Positions 60,701 through 63,957 of a stretch of DNA of 64,000 nucleotides are shown in pieces; the stretch's first letter is position 1, and each line of letters begins with the position of its first letter. The position numbers were made by a program, and so were the translations under genes. The notes beneath the pieces are model-generated. The model was not told the DNA's origin. It made no database searches and saw only the letters and a program-made list of their open reading frames with translations. Source of the DNA: Oreohelix idahoensis (taxonomy: Eukaryota; Mollusca; Gastropoda; Stylommatophora; Oreohelicidae); the NCBI GenBank assembly GCA_024509875.1, contig JAMPIV010015257.1:186001-250000 (forward strand), in the 5' to 3' direction.

Positions 60701-63336
60701 TGCCAAACATCACGCAAGAAACTAAGTAAACGAGCAGGAGAAATGAGCATTAAGACCTACAAGCTGAGAGAGCCAGAAATTAAGACCAGATATCAGGGGC
60801 TTATTGCTACAGCAGTGAGAAACACAGAAGAACAACCTAATTACTTGGAAACTCCCTGGCTTAAATTCACGGACATCATAAAGACAGCTGCTGCAGAAGC
60901 ATGTGGTGAAGTCTGACGAGAACAAGAGAAAGTGGACACCTTGGTGGACAGAGGAAGTCAAAGAGAAAATAAGAGAGAAGAATATGGCAAGGAAACAATA
61001 CTTGGGAGCTAAAAACATAACAGGACAAATAGAGAAATATAGAGAATATGTGACACTCAGAACAGAAGCAAAGAACTAAGGTGCTAGCAGCAAAACAGAA
61101 GTCTTGGGAAGAATTTGGAGAAAAGCTAGAAAAAGATGCACAAGATAACCAGAAATTGTTCTATAAGACCCTAAAGAACATGAGGAAAGAAAAACAGTGC
61201 CCTCTTAAATTTATTAAGGACAAGCAAGGCAAATTGCTTACTGCCCCGAAGGAAGTAATGGAAAGATGGAAAGAATATTTCTCAGAACTCCTTGATGGTG
61301 AGCAAGGTCAAGCATCAGAAATGATAACCACTAGCACAGAAGGGGAAACCAATGGTGGTGAAGATGGCATAAAGATGGAAGAACTGAAGGCAGCACTGGA
61401 GAAAATCAAGATAGGCAAAGCAGCAGGTCATGATAGTATAACACCAGAAATGGTTAAGTACATGGGAGCAGCGGGCGACCTATTACTCTTCAGGGTCCTA
61501 CAGGCAGCGTGGTGCAACAAGACCATACCAAAGGATTGGGAGATTGCCATCATAACACCAATTTTCAAAACGGGTGACAGTCGACAATGTGGAAACCATA
61601 GAGGCATATCCCTTCTTAGTGTCCCTGGTAAAATCTACTCTAGAATCCTGGAGCAGAGACTCAGACGCCTAACTGAGCCACAATTGGATGAGGTCCAGTG
61701 CGGATTCCGAGCAAACTGAAGTACTCAAGACCTAATCTTCACACTTAGACAGCTGAGTGAAAAGGGCTTTGAGTATAAGTGAGATCCATCTTTGTTTCAT
61801 AGATCTGGAAAAGGCATTTGACAGGACTGTTTGGCAAGGAAGAACATTCCAACACCTCTGATTCATGCTATACAGAGCTTCTACAAGTCTTGCAGAAATT
61901 ATGTGAGAACAGCAAACCATAAGTCACAAGAGTTCAGGACCACCACTGGTGTAAGACAAGGTGATACCCTGTCACCTTATCTTTTCATACTCCTCATGGA
62001 CGATGTCATCAAGGCATGTAAGGAGAGAGCAAGAAAGTATTCAGTGGGGTACTGGAAGATGAAACAGGTCTGTATTTCAGAGCTGGCATTTGCTGATGAT
62101 GTTGCCCTGATTGCTAAATCAGAGGCACATCTTCAATCCAATCTGCAAGTCTGGAAGGAAGAGCTGGAGAAGAGAGGGATGGTCATAAGCAGCTCGAAAA
62201 CAAAAACCATGGTGATTTCACGAGAAGAAAGAAGGCATCAGATTAAGCTGGAAGAACAGGTCCTGGAGCAAGTCGACCACTTTAAATACCTCGGAGCTGT
62301 TATAGACCGGAAGGGAGGCATCAAAGAAGAGTTGGCGACTCGAAAAGCAGCAGCTGGGAGACTTTTTCAGGCCATAAATCAAGGATTCCTCAGCAAGAGA
62401 GAGGTTGGTAAGAAAACGAAGATGGCTGTATACCGCTCCACCTATGTCCCAGTCATGACTTTGAATGCAAGTCATGGGCAAGTCAACTAGACGATACGTC
62501 AAGGCCTAAAATCCCACCCCCTGCAGACCCAAGTAGAACAGTCCCAACTAAGATGGTTAGGCCATGTCTGCAGAATGGGAGATCAGCTACCATGACAAGC
62601 ATGGGAAACTAAGAGCCAGGGATCCAGACTTCCAGGACGACCCAGAGTCCGTTGGGAGGACAACATTAGACAATCTTTGAAGGACTGAGGACTAGAATGG
62701 AACCAGGCCAGGAGGAAGACAGCCGATAGGATAGTCTGGCGCTCTCTCTCTTCCAAACCTCTACACCTCATGGTAGAAGGGGAACGACTAAGTAAGTTAG
62801 TAAGTACAAACTCACTAAACTTTTGAAAGCTAATCAGACACTTCACATGTGCACTAACATGAGTTAACTTAAACACATGTCAACAACCTAGGTGGCATTC
62901 AACCAAAACAGCTACTCTATCATTCACCCACGCACATCTGTTACATGACATCATAAGTGACTTTTGCTTCATTTTTCATTTTGTTATATGGCTTTACAAA
63001 AAAAATAGAAACTACATTTATCCCCGTGTCCTTTACTTTAGGTTTTGTAAATTGACATAACCTGTGTAAATAACATATTAACTTTCCTAAATAATTCTCT
63101 TCATTTTATTTTGTTATAAAGTTTCATTATTTCTCATGAATAACTAGGTCAAGGTAGTCCCATAGCAGATACTGCCATAGGGGAGTGAAGTGTTAGAGAC
63201 TTCACCATACTAGGTCCAGCATCGAGAGGTAGTCAGTGAAATCTGGTAAACTTTTAAATTGATGTCTGACTTCTTTCTTTTTTTTTTTTCAGATATGGTG
63301 TGGCCAATTCCAACCCAGCTGTTCCCTTACAATTGA
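21632..63336 (+). CDS. TEX47: Host gene: TEX47-like protein, eight coding exons
   Basis: Joining the eight exons listed separately gives 756 bases with every intron phase matched (0,1,0,2,0,1,1), encoding 251 residues from ATG to TGA. This is close to the ~250 residues I recall for testis-expressed protein 47, whose biochemical role is not established. Features that suggest the family are LIHRLVYISKI near residue 36, EPITGLMLIYLKHIVHVVE near 75-93, SKILVISHDI near 120-129, LWSFRTLDIIE, LLTQLLKLGVYLFKQPK and a C-terminal MVWPIPTQLF. No signal peptide or membrane segment is seen. The start lies in gatggcggcc, a good initiation context. Neighbouring sequence on both sides is transposon debris. 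The family name is from memory and needs a search; the gene structure itself rests on frame continuity. Confidence 0.75.
22188..22430 (+). repeat. SINE-C copy in intron 1
   Basis: Contains tttgttttacatgatgaggt and tgccagccctatgcccaa, shared with copies at 39510-39790, 63670-63950 and, in reverse, 43853-44230. No protein. The limits are approximate. Confidence 0.7.
22550..22680 (-). repeat. SINE-B copy in intron 1
   Basis: The reverse complement holds cacttcactccccaatggca and a further part shared with 40500-40620 (taactcaag / ttcccttctc). Only the body is present. Confidence 0.6.
23015..23087 (+). CDS. TEX47: TEX47-like exon 2
   Basis: Acceptor tttttgcttcacag, then 24 codons KYLIHRLVYISKIRAPQVDR..SIG plus one base before donor A|gtatgt (phase 1). 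It continues the exon 1 frame exactly. The hydrophobic L-HRL-YISKI strand is the first conserved block of the family. Confidence 0.8.
23335..25190 (-). pseudogene. LINE-A, large reverse-strand copy in intron 2
   Basis: Read from 25190 downward: the linker after the endonuclease (FLDNLARQVKEAA, LVRDKNGNLITTEQGQKARW), then reverse transcriptase motifs KADLSDCNNWSKITLLSVPS, FVDSEKAFDSIHRDSLWKIL (24400s), SEYADDFAL-like LEYADDFALTIHTL at 24150, VGLNINLKKTEVMTLSV, and near the 3' end remnants of the PEGKRKRGRPK and ATRRNGHE regions with the gactgacc-type tail at 23340-23400. The endonuclease is missing. Many stops and shifts are present. It belongs to the family of the fragment at 2350-2897. Confidence 0.85.
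25191..25372 (-). repeat. LINE-A, second partial copy of the same segment
   Basis: cttgaaattctttcaataat to ggaactgataggagag repeats the segment at 24565-24740 of the neighbouring LINE-A (minus strand). It may be a local duplication or a separate truncated insertion. Confidence 0.75.
25470..26080 (+). mobile_element. Internally deleted LINE J1-like element
   Basis: 25500-25850 matches the 5' untranslated region of LINE J1 at 32940-33350 (gaagtggctctgtgcagga.., atcagagcacagtatt, gaaatactcaggaaag). 25880-26055 then reads NRIHTRFNKYLNKLNPSCEP and CCSCPHPYEIVQHVLLTCP, the C-terminal Cys/His end of a LINE protein. The endonuclease, reverse transcriptase and RNase H are absent. Either one deletion joined the two ends or this is a short non-autonomous derivative. 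Confidence 0.65.
26369..26475 (+). CDS. TEX47: TEX47-like exon 3
   Basis: The acceptor is ttttttataatag. Exon 3 completes the split Asn codon, then reads YYDQLLKKFQNDYPASEPI and TGLMLIYLKHIVHVVE to donor GAG|gtaagt (phase 0). This is the strongest family block, with a predicted beta strand LMLIYLKHIVHVVE. Confidence 0.85.
26515..26585 (-). repeat. LINE-A, small fragment
   Basis: taaggtcactcttctttggc and ccagtggttgtctcac repeat part of LINE-A at 24655-24715. It lies just inside intron 3. Confidence 0.6.
26884..27254 (-). mobile_element. tRNA-derived SINE with target-site duplication
   Basis: Flanked by 13-base near-exact repeats TATGGACA(A/G)GTAT (26884-26896 and 27242-27254). On the minus strand it starts gggagccgcgctgtgtaatg, carries an A-box-like tggttaccacacag and a B-box-like ggttcaagccc, and ends in a poly-A (T-run 26897-26908 on plus). 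The body contains two copies of ggcga(g/a)gacatttgaa, about 60 bases apart. It is not a tRNA gene; the head lacks a full cloverleaf. Confidence 0.85.
27255..27570 (-). pseudogene. LINE 3' end fragment
   Basis: On the minus strand it parallels 41926-42190: a CPCG-like Cys cluster with VEHVL-like remnants (ggaggacatattctactatt on plus matches ggaggacatgttctactgtt), and a short GAA-type tail near 27298. It encodes only the C-terminal zinc region and is degraded. Confidence 0.6.
27583..27968. mobile_element. Small hAT MITE carrying a nested retroelement
   Basis: Ends cataggcgga and, inward from the right, cagtggcgga. Flanks caaggaat (27575-27582) and caagaaat (27969-27976) are an 8-base duplication with one mismatch. 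It carries no coding. A short retroelement at 27721-27927 splits it. Confidence 0.75.
27721..27927 (-). mobile_element. Short LINE-tailed retroelement, copy 1
   Basis: Minus orientation. It begins accaacgggctgatcacccg and ends with the LINE-A 3' end (gccactgactgctttgacgg, then GAA repeat). The flanking duplication agttaaagcttc is at 27712-27723 and 27928-27939. It is about 95% alike by eye to copy 2 at 28443-28655. It has no coding capacity and probably borrows LINE-A machinery through its 3' end. Confidence 0.85.
28197..28676. mobile_element. Second small hAT MITE carrying a nested retroelement
   Basis: Ends cagtggcgtcactaggg and, inward from the right, cagtggcgtcattttcac. Flanks catattca (28189-28196) and catattta (28677-28684) are an 8-base duplication with one mismatch. 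It is non-coding. Confidence 0.8.
28443..28655 (+). mobile_element. Short LINE-tailed retroelement, copy 2
   Basis: Plus orientation, 213 bases, flanked by exact aaagtgaaaat (28432-28442 and 28656-28666). It shows the same 5' hairpin word (aacggg..cccgtt), the same LINE-A 3' end and a GAA-rich tail as copy 1. Two internal near-repeats of gttgccctaaagacgcca-type sequence are visible. Confidence 0.9.
28685..29874. other. No gene recognised
   Basis: AT-rich intronic sequence. A 67-codon frame at 29614-29817 has no motif I know. Confidence 0.45.
29875..30059 (+). repeat. 5' LTR
   Basis: TGTAAT..ATTACA bounded, 185 bases. Contains ctgtaaataaacatgg, a polyadenylation-like word. Confidence 0.92.
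30060..30078 (+). promoter_or_regulatory. Candidate primer-binding site
   Basis: tggtggcagcggtcgatac starts immediately after the 5' LTR with TGG, as expected for pairing to a tRNA 3' CCA. The priming tRNA was not identified. Confidence 0.6.
30155..32024 (+). pseudogene. gag-protease-integrase (N-terminal part) of the LTR element
   Basis: The gag start is MAAKQYRNAPQMRFAGQDDK. A one-base excess in a run of seven T at about 30496 shifts the frame. The second frame (30492-32024) has nucleocapsid zinc knuckles CKCCGLNHIQNHC and CHYCRKRGHWIKLC, then protease with DTGAQGNTLPL. After MCEKLSVVTINNIKEDI it passes directly to GFADALSRLPNP, the sequence that normally follows RNase H, so the whole reverse transcriptase is missing without loss of frame. 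The integrase zinc region follows (HNSHLGIVKTQL, CKNCSIC). The frame is cut by LINE J1 at 31977 just after SPWSIIGTD. Confidence 0.9.
31977..33594 (+). other. 5' untranslated region of LINE J1
   Basis: GC-richer than surroundings and without a convincing ORF1. Small frames at 32021-32395 and 32572-32892 lack nucleic-acid-binding motifs such as zinc knuckles. Part of it (32940-33350) recurs at 25500-25850. Promoter activity is likely to lie here but no motif was identified. Confidence 0.6.
33595..34719 (+). CDS. LINE J1 endonuclease part of ORF2
   Basis: 374 codons. A variable basic N-terminus leads to an apurinic-type endonuclease: MMHWNAEGVNSKQ, CIQETHLKADQTFK (catalytic Glu), GGGVLTLVRNNIPA, FIAVGDFNSHSQSWGYN and GGSDHRPIFLTV (catalytic Asp-His). 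It is followed by the W-Y-K-K-A-N-W linker. The enzyme nicks target DNA to prime reverse transcription. The frame ends at a stop created by a one-base shift near 34705, where the next frame carries on with LWDRARKDAESQPS. In an intact copy this and the next part would be one protein. Confidence 0.9.
   Translation: MESTPSNKSRTGARPVELHQAGAVPGSEPRQSPPSATGGPSRPSCGVSRRRRRTTDQNKTEKEKPRVPLVMMHWNAEGVNSKQAGYSKKTELENSLYEKQVSVCCIQETHLKADQTFKIRGYQCFRSDRKDRRKGGGVLTLVRNNIPAHERKTFMDGAEYQLLQIKVDKMEIELLNYYCPNNKPLSLSSIQVPATNFIAVGDFNSHSQSWGYNHLDHRGEEVETWQDDHSLILVNNATDTPTFYSRGWHTTSTPDLAFSTPDIAGSISREVGDQLGGSDHRPIFLTVQSATLSTGPAITRWNYKKANWGLFRHQVNTLLSTLKVQNRDINEVVKDFNRCILQAAKETIPKGCRRNYIPYWSSTLQERQEAMGQG
34735..37453 (+). 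CDS. LINE J1 reverse transcriptase-RNase H part of ORF2
   Basis: Open from the shift point; the first ATG is at 34928, giving 841 codons to TAA at 37451. Domains in order: fingers ASYRPISLTSCVGKTMERI; palm WVDFKQAFDKVWKDG (Asp), HQGVPQGGVISPTLFLVY, ALYADDLVLWC (YADD); thumb SYPTYLGVTFDQRL; RNase H with AYTDGSATNAVRNGGAGI, TAEVQALEQAA, ILTDALSVLQAL, WVPSHCGVPGNEKADKLA, so all four acidic positions are present; and a Cys/His cluster CTCGLNEQTAEHVLQDCP. It reverse-transcribes the LINE RNA at the nicked target. All catalytic motifs look intact, unusual in this window. Confidence 0.92.
37463..38314 (+). pseudogene. Integrase core and C-terminal part of the LTR element
   Basis: Resumes from the duplicated GGAACTGAT: FSIDNNDYLIIADYYSKFP, EIRSDNGPHFSGQAY (Asp), SPRYPKSNGFIERQIQTIKS (Glu), a D35E spacing, then a C-terminal tail with PLYPGQHVTTYNHN. 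The first catalytic Asp lies at the split (GTD|IF). An extra C near 38265 shifts the frame, so the protein ends SAKAEITTNSS rather than the longer tail seen at 15358. Confidence 0.9.
38487..38499 (+). promoter_or_regulatory. Polypurine tract
   Basis: aaaaaaggggggA directly before the 3' LTR, the usual second-strand primer. Confidence 0.85.
38500..38684 (+). repeat. 3' LTR
   Basis: 185 bases, reads identical to the 5' LTR. Confidence 0.92.
38690..39430. other. No feature recognised
   Basis: Intronic sequence with no open frame or repeat match that I could find. Confidence 0.5.
39432..39490. repeat. 12-bp tandem repeat (gataaggtatga)n
   Basis: About five units with one variant (gacaag). A CAT/ATC run follows at 39513-39530. 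Confidence 0.85.
39510..39790 (+). repeat. SINE-C copy
   Basis: Starts in an ATC run, then actccttatggagaatgg.., caccccttgcaggaagtct, gtagcaatttcttgttactt and gaggttgtcaaccc, shared with the copy at 63670-63950. Confidence 0.75.
39800..40215 (+). pseudogene. LINE-B 3' end
   Basis: Reads MYTLLRQHRLRWFGHVRQRE, GRIPKDIFYGQLEDGKRT, RFKDVCKRDMRALGINPAT and ends KISS-stop at 40154. The 3' end is gactgaagggactattatta with an ATT tail at 40195-40215. Same family as 3187-7440, with an open frame over its last 109 codons. It is 5' truncated. Confidence 0.85.
40384..40640 (+). repeat. SINE-B copy with tRNA-like head
   Basis: Head gggcagaatggttagagttc (A-box-like) and ccaggttttaaactttg (decayed B-box-like), then the body with gaagtctaaaatgcttcact and ccctgtggcagtatctgcta shared with 22550, 8840 and 63160. 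Confidence 0.65.
40641..41038. other. AT-rich end of intron 3
   Basis: No feature. It ends in the exon 4 acceptor ctcctcatttcag. Confidence 0.5.
41039..41151 (+). CDS. TEX47: TEX47-like exon 4
   Basis: Starts TSSDMILRIVKDLHKMEKEE and continues SKSKILVISHDIS to TT|gttaat (phase 2). The donor is weak; an alternative gtgata at 41130 would remove the conserved VISHDI block. The chosen donor is the only one nearby that keeps phase with exon 5. Confidence 0.7.
41340..41925 (-). pseudogene. LINE RNase H/Cys-His 3' end
   Basis: On the minus strand: QWLHSHCGITGDERT-type RNase H end, then RHQQTIISRLRTGHYRLLCH and CPCGTGVQTPEHILQNCPTH, ending before an AAGAAG-type tail at 41346. A 53-base stretch is tandemly duplicated (41747-41799 and 41805-41858). 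The RNase H start and all upstream domains are missing. Confidence 0.75.
41926..42190 (-). pseudogene. Second LINE 3' end fragment
   Basis: On the minus strand: FKYHLFNKLKMRQTD, CPCGEDKQTVEHVLQYG, RVAFSNLVEGETVW, then a GAAGAAG tail at 41930-41940. Same group as 27255-27570. Two LINE 3' ends thus lie tail to tail in one direction. Confidence 0.75.
42191..42523. other. No feature recognised
   Basis: A 72-codon frame at 42177-42395 has no known motif. Confidence 0.45.
42524..43100. repeat. 44-bp minisatellite, about 13 units
   Basis: The unit combines cagttaattcaacattcttg with gcttcccagtacacttct and cagcaa. Units differ at a few positions (ggctt/gactt, ccca/ccta). The last six units are almost uniform, suggesting recent spread from one end. 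Confidence 0.95.
43101..43852. other. No gene recognised
   Basis: Holds a 122-codon frame (43436-43804) that ends across an A-run and shows no motif. Confidence 0.45.
43853..44230 (-). repeat. SINE-C copy with an internal 30-bp minisatellite
   Basis: 44103-44230 in reverse complement matches the SINE-C middle (tctgtggcaatttgttttac, ATC run). 43854-44102 is about eight units of ggcaactcatgtaatgttgt..gggct, an expansion of the SINE-C word that reads gttgccagccc on the other strand. Confidence 0.8.
44521..45842 (-). mobile_element. Mariner DNA transposon, near full length
   Basis: Ends caaggggattgacataagtc and, inward from the right, caaggggcttgacataagtc, with inverted repeats of about 40 bases and one or two mismatches. 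TA flanks both sides (44519-44520 and 45843-45844). The length of 1322 bases is normal for mariner. It lies in intron 4. Confidence 0.95.
44594..45642 (-). pseudogene. Mariner transposase, two lesions
   Basis: The N-terminal part has paired helix-turn-helix regions (AVIKILMFQGKTPTEIHREM, TVYRILHNRLNM). The catalytic part has VTVDETWVHHYDPESK, LLQDNPPSHKA and PPYSPDLAPSDFF, a D,D34D triad with the spacing of classical mariners. One in-frame TGA at 45214-45216 follows QQLLKK. A frameshift at about 44780 after SDFF moves the last ~60 codons (PNLKKQLKGNHFDSDEEVIL, ending GGYIKKE). Apart from these the protein is whole, about 349 codons. It cuts and pastes at TA. This copy is inactive as read. Confidence 0.92.
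46015..46352 (+). pseudogene. LINE-D 3' end
   Basis: cccaagtagaacagtcccaa and aagatggtttggtcatgtct, then RVRWEDDIRPSLKDRGLEWN and RRKTADRIVW, finishing with the AAGT tail at 46332-46350. Same 3' end as 47400-48035, 59037-62805 and 63958-64000. It is 5' truncated with shifts. Confidence 0.85.
46552..47030. mobile_element. 479-base retro-insertion with a tRNA-like promoter region
   Basis: Flanked by an exact 19-base duplication AATATTTGTTAAGTTATGG (46533-46551 and 47031-47049). On the minus strand 46797-46725 reads as a tRNA-like head (A-box gtggctaagagg, B-box gggttcgattctc). The right end on plus is cttaaactaaaccaaacc, which resembles a retrotransposon tail, opposite to the direction implied by the tRNA head. 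It lies about 80 bases upstream of exon 5. Confidence 0.8.
47127..47280 (+). CDS. TEX47: TEX47-like exon 5
   Basis: Acceptor aaacatttacatcag, then (F)IRLFSLWSFRTLDIIEHG, IESYDTNESYENL, IVELLTQLLKLGVYLFKQPK to AAA|gtatgt (phase 0). A second acceptor, ctgttcag at 47140, would leave the frame out of phase with exon 4. Confidence 0.8.
47400..48035 (-). mobile_element. Internally deleted LINE-D derivative
   Basis: On the minus strand it starts with an inverted-repeat word aacaggccaatcacctgtt at about 48035, followed by two tandem copies of a ~118-base unit (48005-47888 and 47887-47770). It then has the endonuclease start (TWNTRSMNGKEEELVEEMRK), joins directly to the LINE-D 3' end (LSAEWEKISYHGKHG in one frame; tail AAGTAAGTAAGTAA at about 47405). 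The whole catalytic part is absent. It is flanked on the left by ATTACTTACT runs from the tail. Confidence 0.85.
48036..48389. other. No feature recognised
   Basis: AT-rich intronic sequence without motif-bearing frames. Confidence 0.5.
48390..49660 (-). pseudogene. LINE-E fragment (end of reverse transcriptase and RNase H)
   Basis: The minus strand reads GKLKYLGITFDRRLSCKYYV and KIMAAVHLEQRLLFLLYHQL (49620-49321), then IVSDSQSMLQKVQNG and the RNase H end VWIYCPGHAGVRGNERAD (49296-48780), and a CPEC-type Cys region near 48710. It differs clearly from J1 and J2, so it is another RNase H-bearing LINE family. The catalytic palm is missing. Frames are broken at about 49320 and 49080. Confidence 0.8.
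49661..50396. other. Unassigned sequence with promoter-like features
   Basis: GC-richer sequence with a short direct repeat (gccaggcgttaaca twice at 49850-49882) and gaatatataccttg at about 50116. No coding. It could be the terminal part of an unrecognised element; nothing decisive is visible. Confidence 0.35.
50397..52812. mobile_element. LINE J2 copy with 5' inversion, best preserved J2
   Basis: 50397-50754 reads on the minus strand (VIASLYNKIWHTGKIPCSWK, YRPISLTSHLGKILETIVNS, TQAGFRSQHSTIKHLLL). 50761-52812 reads on the plus strand starting LEHDVKTGFKRNEKTVAIFL, which is the direct continuation of the same protein. Both ends share CTGG at the join. This is the layout left by twin priming, with almost nothing lost. 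It is 5' truncated: the endonuclease is absent. Confidence 0.92.
50761..52812 (+). pseudogene. LINE J2 reverse transcriptase, RNase H and C-terminal zinc region
   Basis: Reverse transcriptase: IFLDVARAYDECW (Asp; Y replaces the usual F), NGIPQGSVISPSIFTIMVND, SQFADDAAIW (FADD) and STRFLGMVLDQQLNWNKHI to a stop at 51780. Two codons later the frame continues with LINE C-terminal sequence: IYTDGSKDEEGQLGAGI, AELVAILKALEIAAENPP, LTDSLSSVLAIRNRNE, WIPSHVGIEGNELADKEA. A frameshift at about 52360 leads to the tail KLGTGYFMIEEPTCEECQEP and IRHFLVDCKKY, ending TNANI-stop. Only one stop and one shift interrupt it. Confidence 0.9.
52813..54380. other. No gene recognised
   Basis: AT-rich sequence. A 62-codon frame (53472-53660) has no motif. 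Two polyadenylation-like words (aataaacttaataaacc) occur at 54031-54047 and may belong to an unrecognised element. Confidence 0.4.
54381..55335 (-). pseudogene. LINE-F reverse transcriptase fragment
   Basis: On the minus strand: DLICEDDVGCTLATSKNT (55200s), PDTLRSYRPMKVTWGNAATF-like, MVAVARA, NFETLMNCVMACGVNPWLTR, ICPGLPQGSPLSLVLFNIY and LTFADDILIYRTGSDQQE. Palm motifs PQGSPLS and FADD are present; stops and shifts are many. A separate LINE family from A, B, D, E, J1 and J2. It ends about 160 bases before exon 6. Confidence 0.8.
55345..55471. repeat. 24-bp tandem repeat next to exon 6
   Basis: About five units of ataattgtaccatatactt plus tgtat. It ends about 27 bases before the exon 6 acceptor and supplies part of the upstream intron sequence. 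Confidence 0.9.
55498..55561 (+). CDS. TEX47: TEX47-like exon 6
   Basis: Acceptor ttccttaaaaccacag, then LSLKSAMDSLHEKVPDYLPQ and Q plus one base at T|gtaagt (phase 1). In frame with exon 5. Confidence 0.8.
55604..55642 (+). repeat. LINE-D terminal tail fragment in intron 6
   Basis: cctctatatcccagggtaga and cgaacgactaaataagtag match the last ~40 bases of LINE-D with its AAGT tail. It is a minimal truncated insertion in a 306-base intron. Confidence 0.6.
55868..55969 (+). CDS. TEX47: TEX47-like exon 7
   Basis: Acceptor tatattttcttgttgcag; completes a Ser codon, then IVHYLLEENDHSMITPEEF and VNIYEKPFDTSLES to G|gtaagg (phase 1). A helical TPEEF-type segment precedes the C-terminus. Confidence 0.85.
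55970..56166. other. Start of intron 7, unassigned
   Basis: Contains ggctggcgtgatgctgacca and gcctaacaccatattcccaa, which look like repeat DNA, but no second copy is present in the window. Confidence 0.3.
56167..57642. repeat. Duplicated segment, unit 1
   Basis: From aatgagataatgtaggacaa onward the sequence recurs at 58163 with few differences through non-coding sequence and the 5' part of a LINE-D. The unit ends where a hAT end begins at 57643. Confidence 0.9.
57013..57642 (+). pseudogene. LINE-D endonuclease fragment, copy 1
   Basis: ELVEEMRKAKLEILAIMEMK, KKGQGVMDLDGDTLLYSGVP, GGVGCIVAKNQ, then after a frame break IVYEPNGDERTEVKEEFFEL, IIMLRDFNARVGNDHTRWGG, NLIITNTKFPHKRIHAYTRY. LRDFNARVG replaces the usual GDFNARVG of apurinic-type endonucleases. 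The copy stops at a hAT end at 57643. Confidence 0.85.
57643..58162 (-). mobile_element. hAT transposon fragment with transposase C-terminus
   Basis: A hAT-like terminal end cagcggttcccaacc starts at 57643, continuing cgtacccctt, a common hAT end word. On the minus strand 58160-57734 encodes ENYWIVNPFEEEYFQAATLS, FLINFWGDISREYEQLTDKA, LPFTNTELVERAFSSYTFIK and LNAGPELRLYLTSLEPDLKK, the C-terminal dimerisation region seen in ZBED5/FAM200-type hAT proteins. The other end is not present; homology switches at 58163 to the second duplicated unit. Confidence 0.8.
58163..59645. repeat. Duplicated segment, unit 2
   Basis: Second copy of 56167-57642. The parts match through the target sequence and the start of LINE-D. 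Small differences include a 20-base insert near 58715 and two extra short words near 59080 and 59200. Confidence 0.9.
59101..60916 (+). pseudogene. LINE-D endonuclease (split by MITE)
   Basis: Starts ELVEEMRKAKLEILAITETK; continues IVYEPNEDERTEVKEEFFEL and MLRDFNARVGNDHTRWGGVI before the MITE. After it come NEKSVINYAIVRRSSFKYVR and GPEIGSDHYLLTIKR with the SDH motif, then a lysine-rich linker to 60916 and, in the next frame, KWTPWWTEEVKEKI. Confidence 0.85.
59650..60534. mobile_element. piggyBac-like MITE, 885 bases
   Basis: TTAA flanks both ends (59646-59649 and 60535-60538). Ends cctttagctcgctgca and, inward from the right, cctttagcacgctgca, one mismatch. The CCT start and TTAA target are the marks of the piggyBac superfamily. 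Next to the left end there is a palindrome ctgcaggcgcattattgcac and a second copy (gcaggcgcattattgcgcc at about 59711). No transposase is encoded. The same LINE-D sequence without it is at 57597-57642, giving an empty-site reference. Confidence 0.92.
61081..62490 (+). pseudogene. LINE-D reverse transcriptase
   Basis: Fingers: LKAALEKIKIGKAAGHDSIT, PEMVKYMGAAGDLLLF, IITPIFKTGDSRQCGNHRGI, SLLSVPGKIYSRILEQRL. The palm Asp motif FIDLEKAFDR lies in another frame at about 61795. TTGVRQGDTLSPYLFILLMD and SELAFADDVALIAKSEAHLQ (FADD), then YLGAVIDRKGGIKEELATRK. The C-terminal LRWLGHVCRMG and RVRWEDNIRQSLKD follow to 62760. Catalytic boxes are all recognisable although the frame is broken, so decay is moderate. 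Confidence 0.88.
62819..63159. other. No feature recognised
   Basis: Continuation of the sequence into which LINE-D inserted; no motif-bearing frame. Confidence 0.5.
63160..63232 (-). repeat. SINE-B fragment
   Basis: catagcagatactgccatag and gtgaagtgttagagacttca are the reverse complement of the SINE-B body. It lies about 60 bases upstream of exon 8. Confidence 0.65.
63293..63336 (+). CDS. TEX47: TEX47-like exon 8 (terminal)
   Basis: Acceptor with a long pyrimidine tract tttttttttttcag; completes an Asp codon and reads MVWPIPTQLFPYN before TGA (63334-63336). The tryptophan-proline-rich end fits the family C-terminus. No clear AATAAA signal is seen soon after the stop. Confidence 0.85.
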
Positions 63337-63451
63337 GCCGGCTTGTCCTGTTTCCTTGAGTTCTACACTTCACCGTTCTACTTGTGAAAGACAGTTTCCT
63401 GTTATATATTATTTGTTTGCTTATAATTTTCAATGAGCCATTCATTTACAC

Positions 63452-63530
63452 ACACACACATGCTTGTGCACACACATATATATGAACACATACACATATA
63501 TATATATATATATATGCACACACACATCAG
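63452..63530. repeat. (CA)n and (TA)n microsatellite
   Basis: A compound CA/TA run with small interruptions. Confidence 0.9.
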
Positions 63531-63669
63531 TAATACTACACCATTCTCATCATCATCGTTCATCTGTGTGAACATAACTCACACAATAATTGTGCACCAG
63601 TGGTTGACATCTACTACCCGCCCTAGTAGGGTACAGTAGTCCTATTCTTCGTTGCCCTCTCAGGGCCCT

Positions 63670-63950
63670 GGTAACACACCAGCAAGTAATGTCATCATCA
63701 TCATTTTTGTGTGTGTGCTCCTTATGAAACATTTAGCCACCATTAGAGCTGATCCCCTTGCAGGAAGCCTGCACCAAGCAGTCACATGCTCTTACAGCGG
63801 TGATTTCTGTGGCAATTTGTTTTACGTGATGAGGTTGCCAGCCCCGTGCACAACCTCATATGTCAACCCTGTACAAAAAACCAGAGGGTGCAAGTATCGT
63901 ATTCTTTCTTTGTCTCTTCAGAAACCCCTGGAAACTACACAGTAAATAAT
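63670..63950 (+). repeat. SINE-C copy
   Basis: Starts near an ATC run (63690-63700), then agccaccattagagctgatc, ttgcaggaagcctgcaccaa, gtggcaatttgttttacgtg and gaggttgccagccccgtgc. The longest SINE-C copy in the window. Confidence 0.75.
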
Positions 63951-63957
63951 ATATACT

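Larger units (their letters stand above)
59037..62805 (+). mobile_element. LINE-D copy 2, 5' truncated, with nested MITE
   Basis: Flanked by ACAAACTCACTAA (59024-59036 and 62806-62818) and ending with an AAGTAAG tail. It reads endonuclease, linker, reverse transcriptase and a C-terminal region. After removing the 885-base piggyBac-like insertion it is about 2.9 kb. No RNase H is present, unlike J1 and J2. The protein is broken by stops and shifts at about 59340, 60915, 61075, 61718 and 61785. Confidence 0.92.
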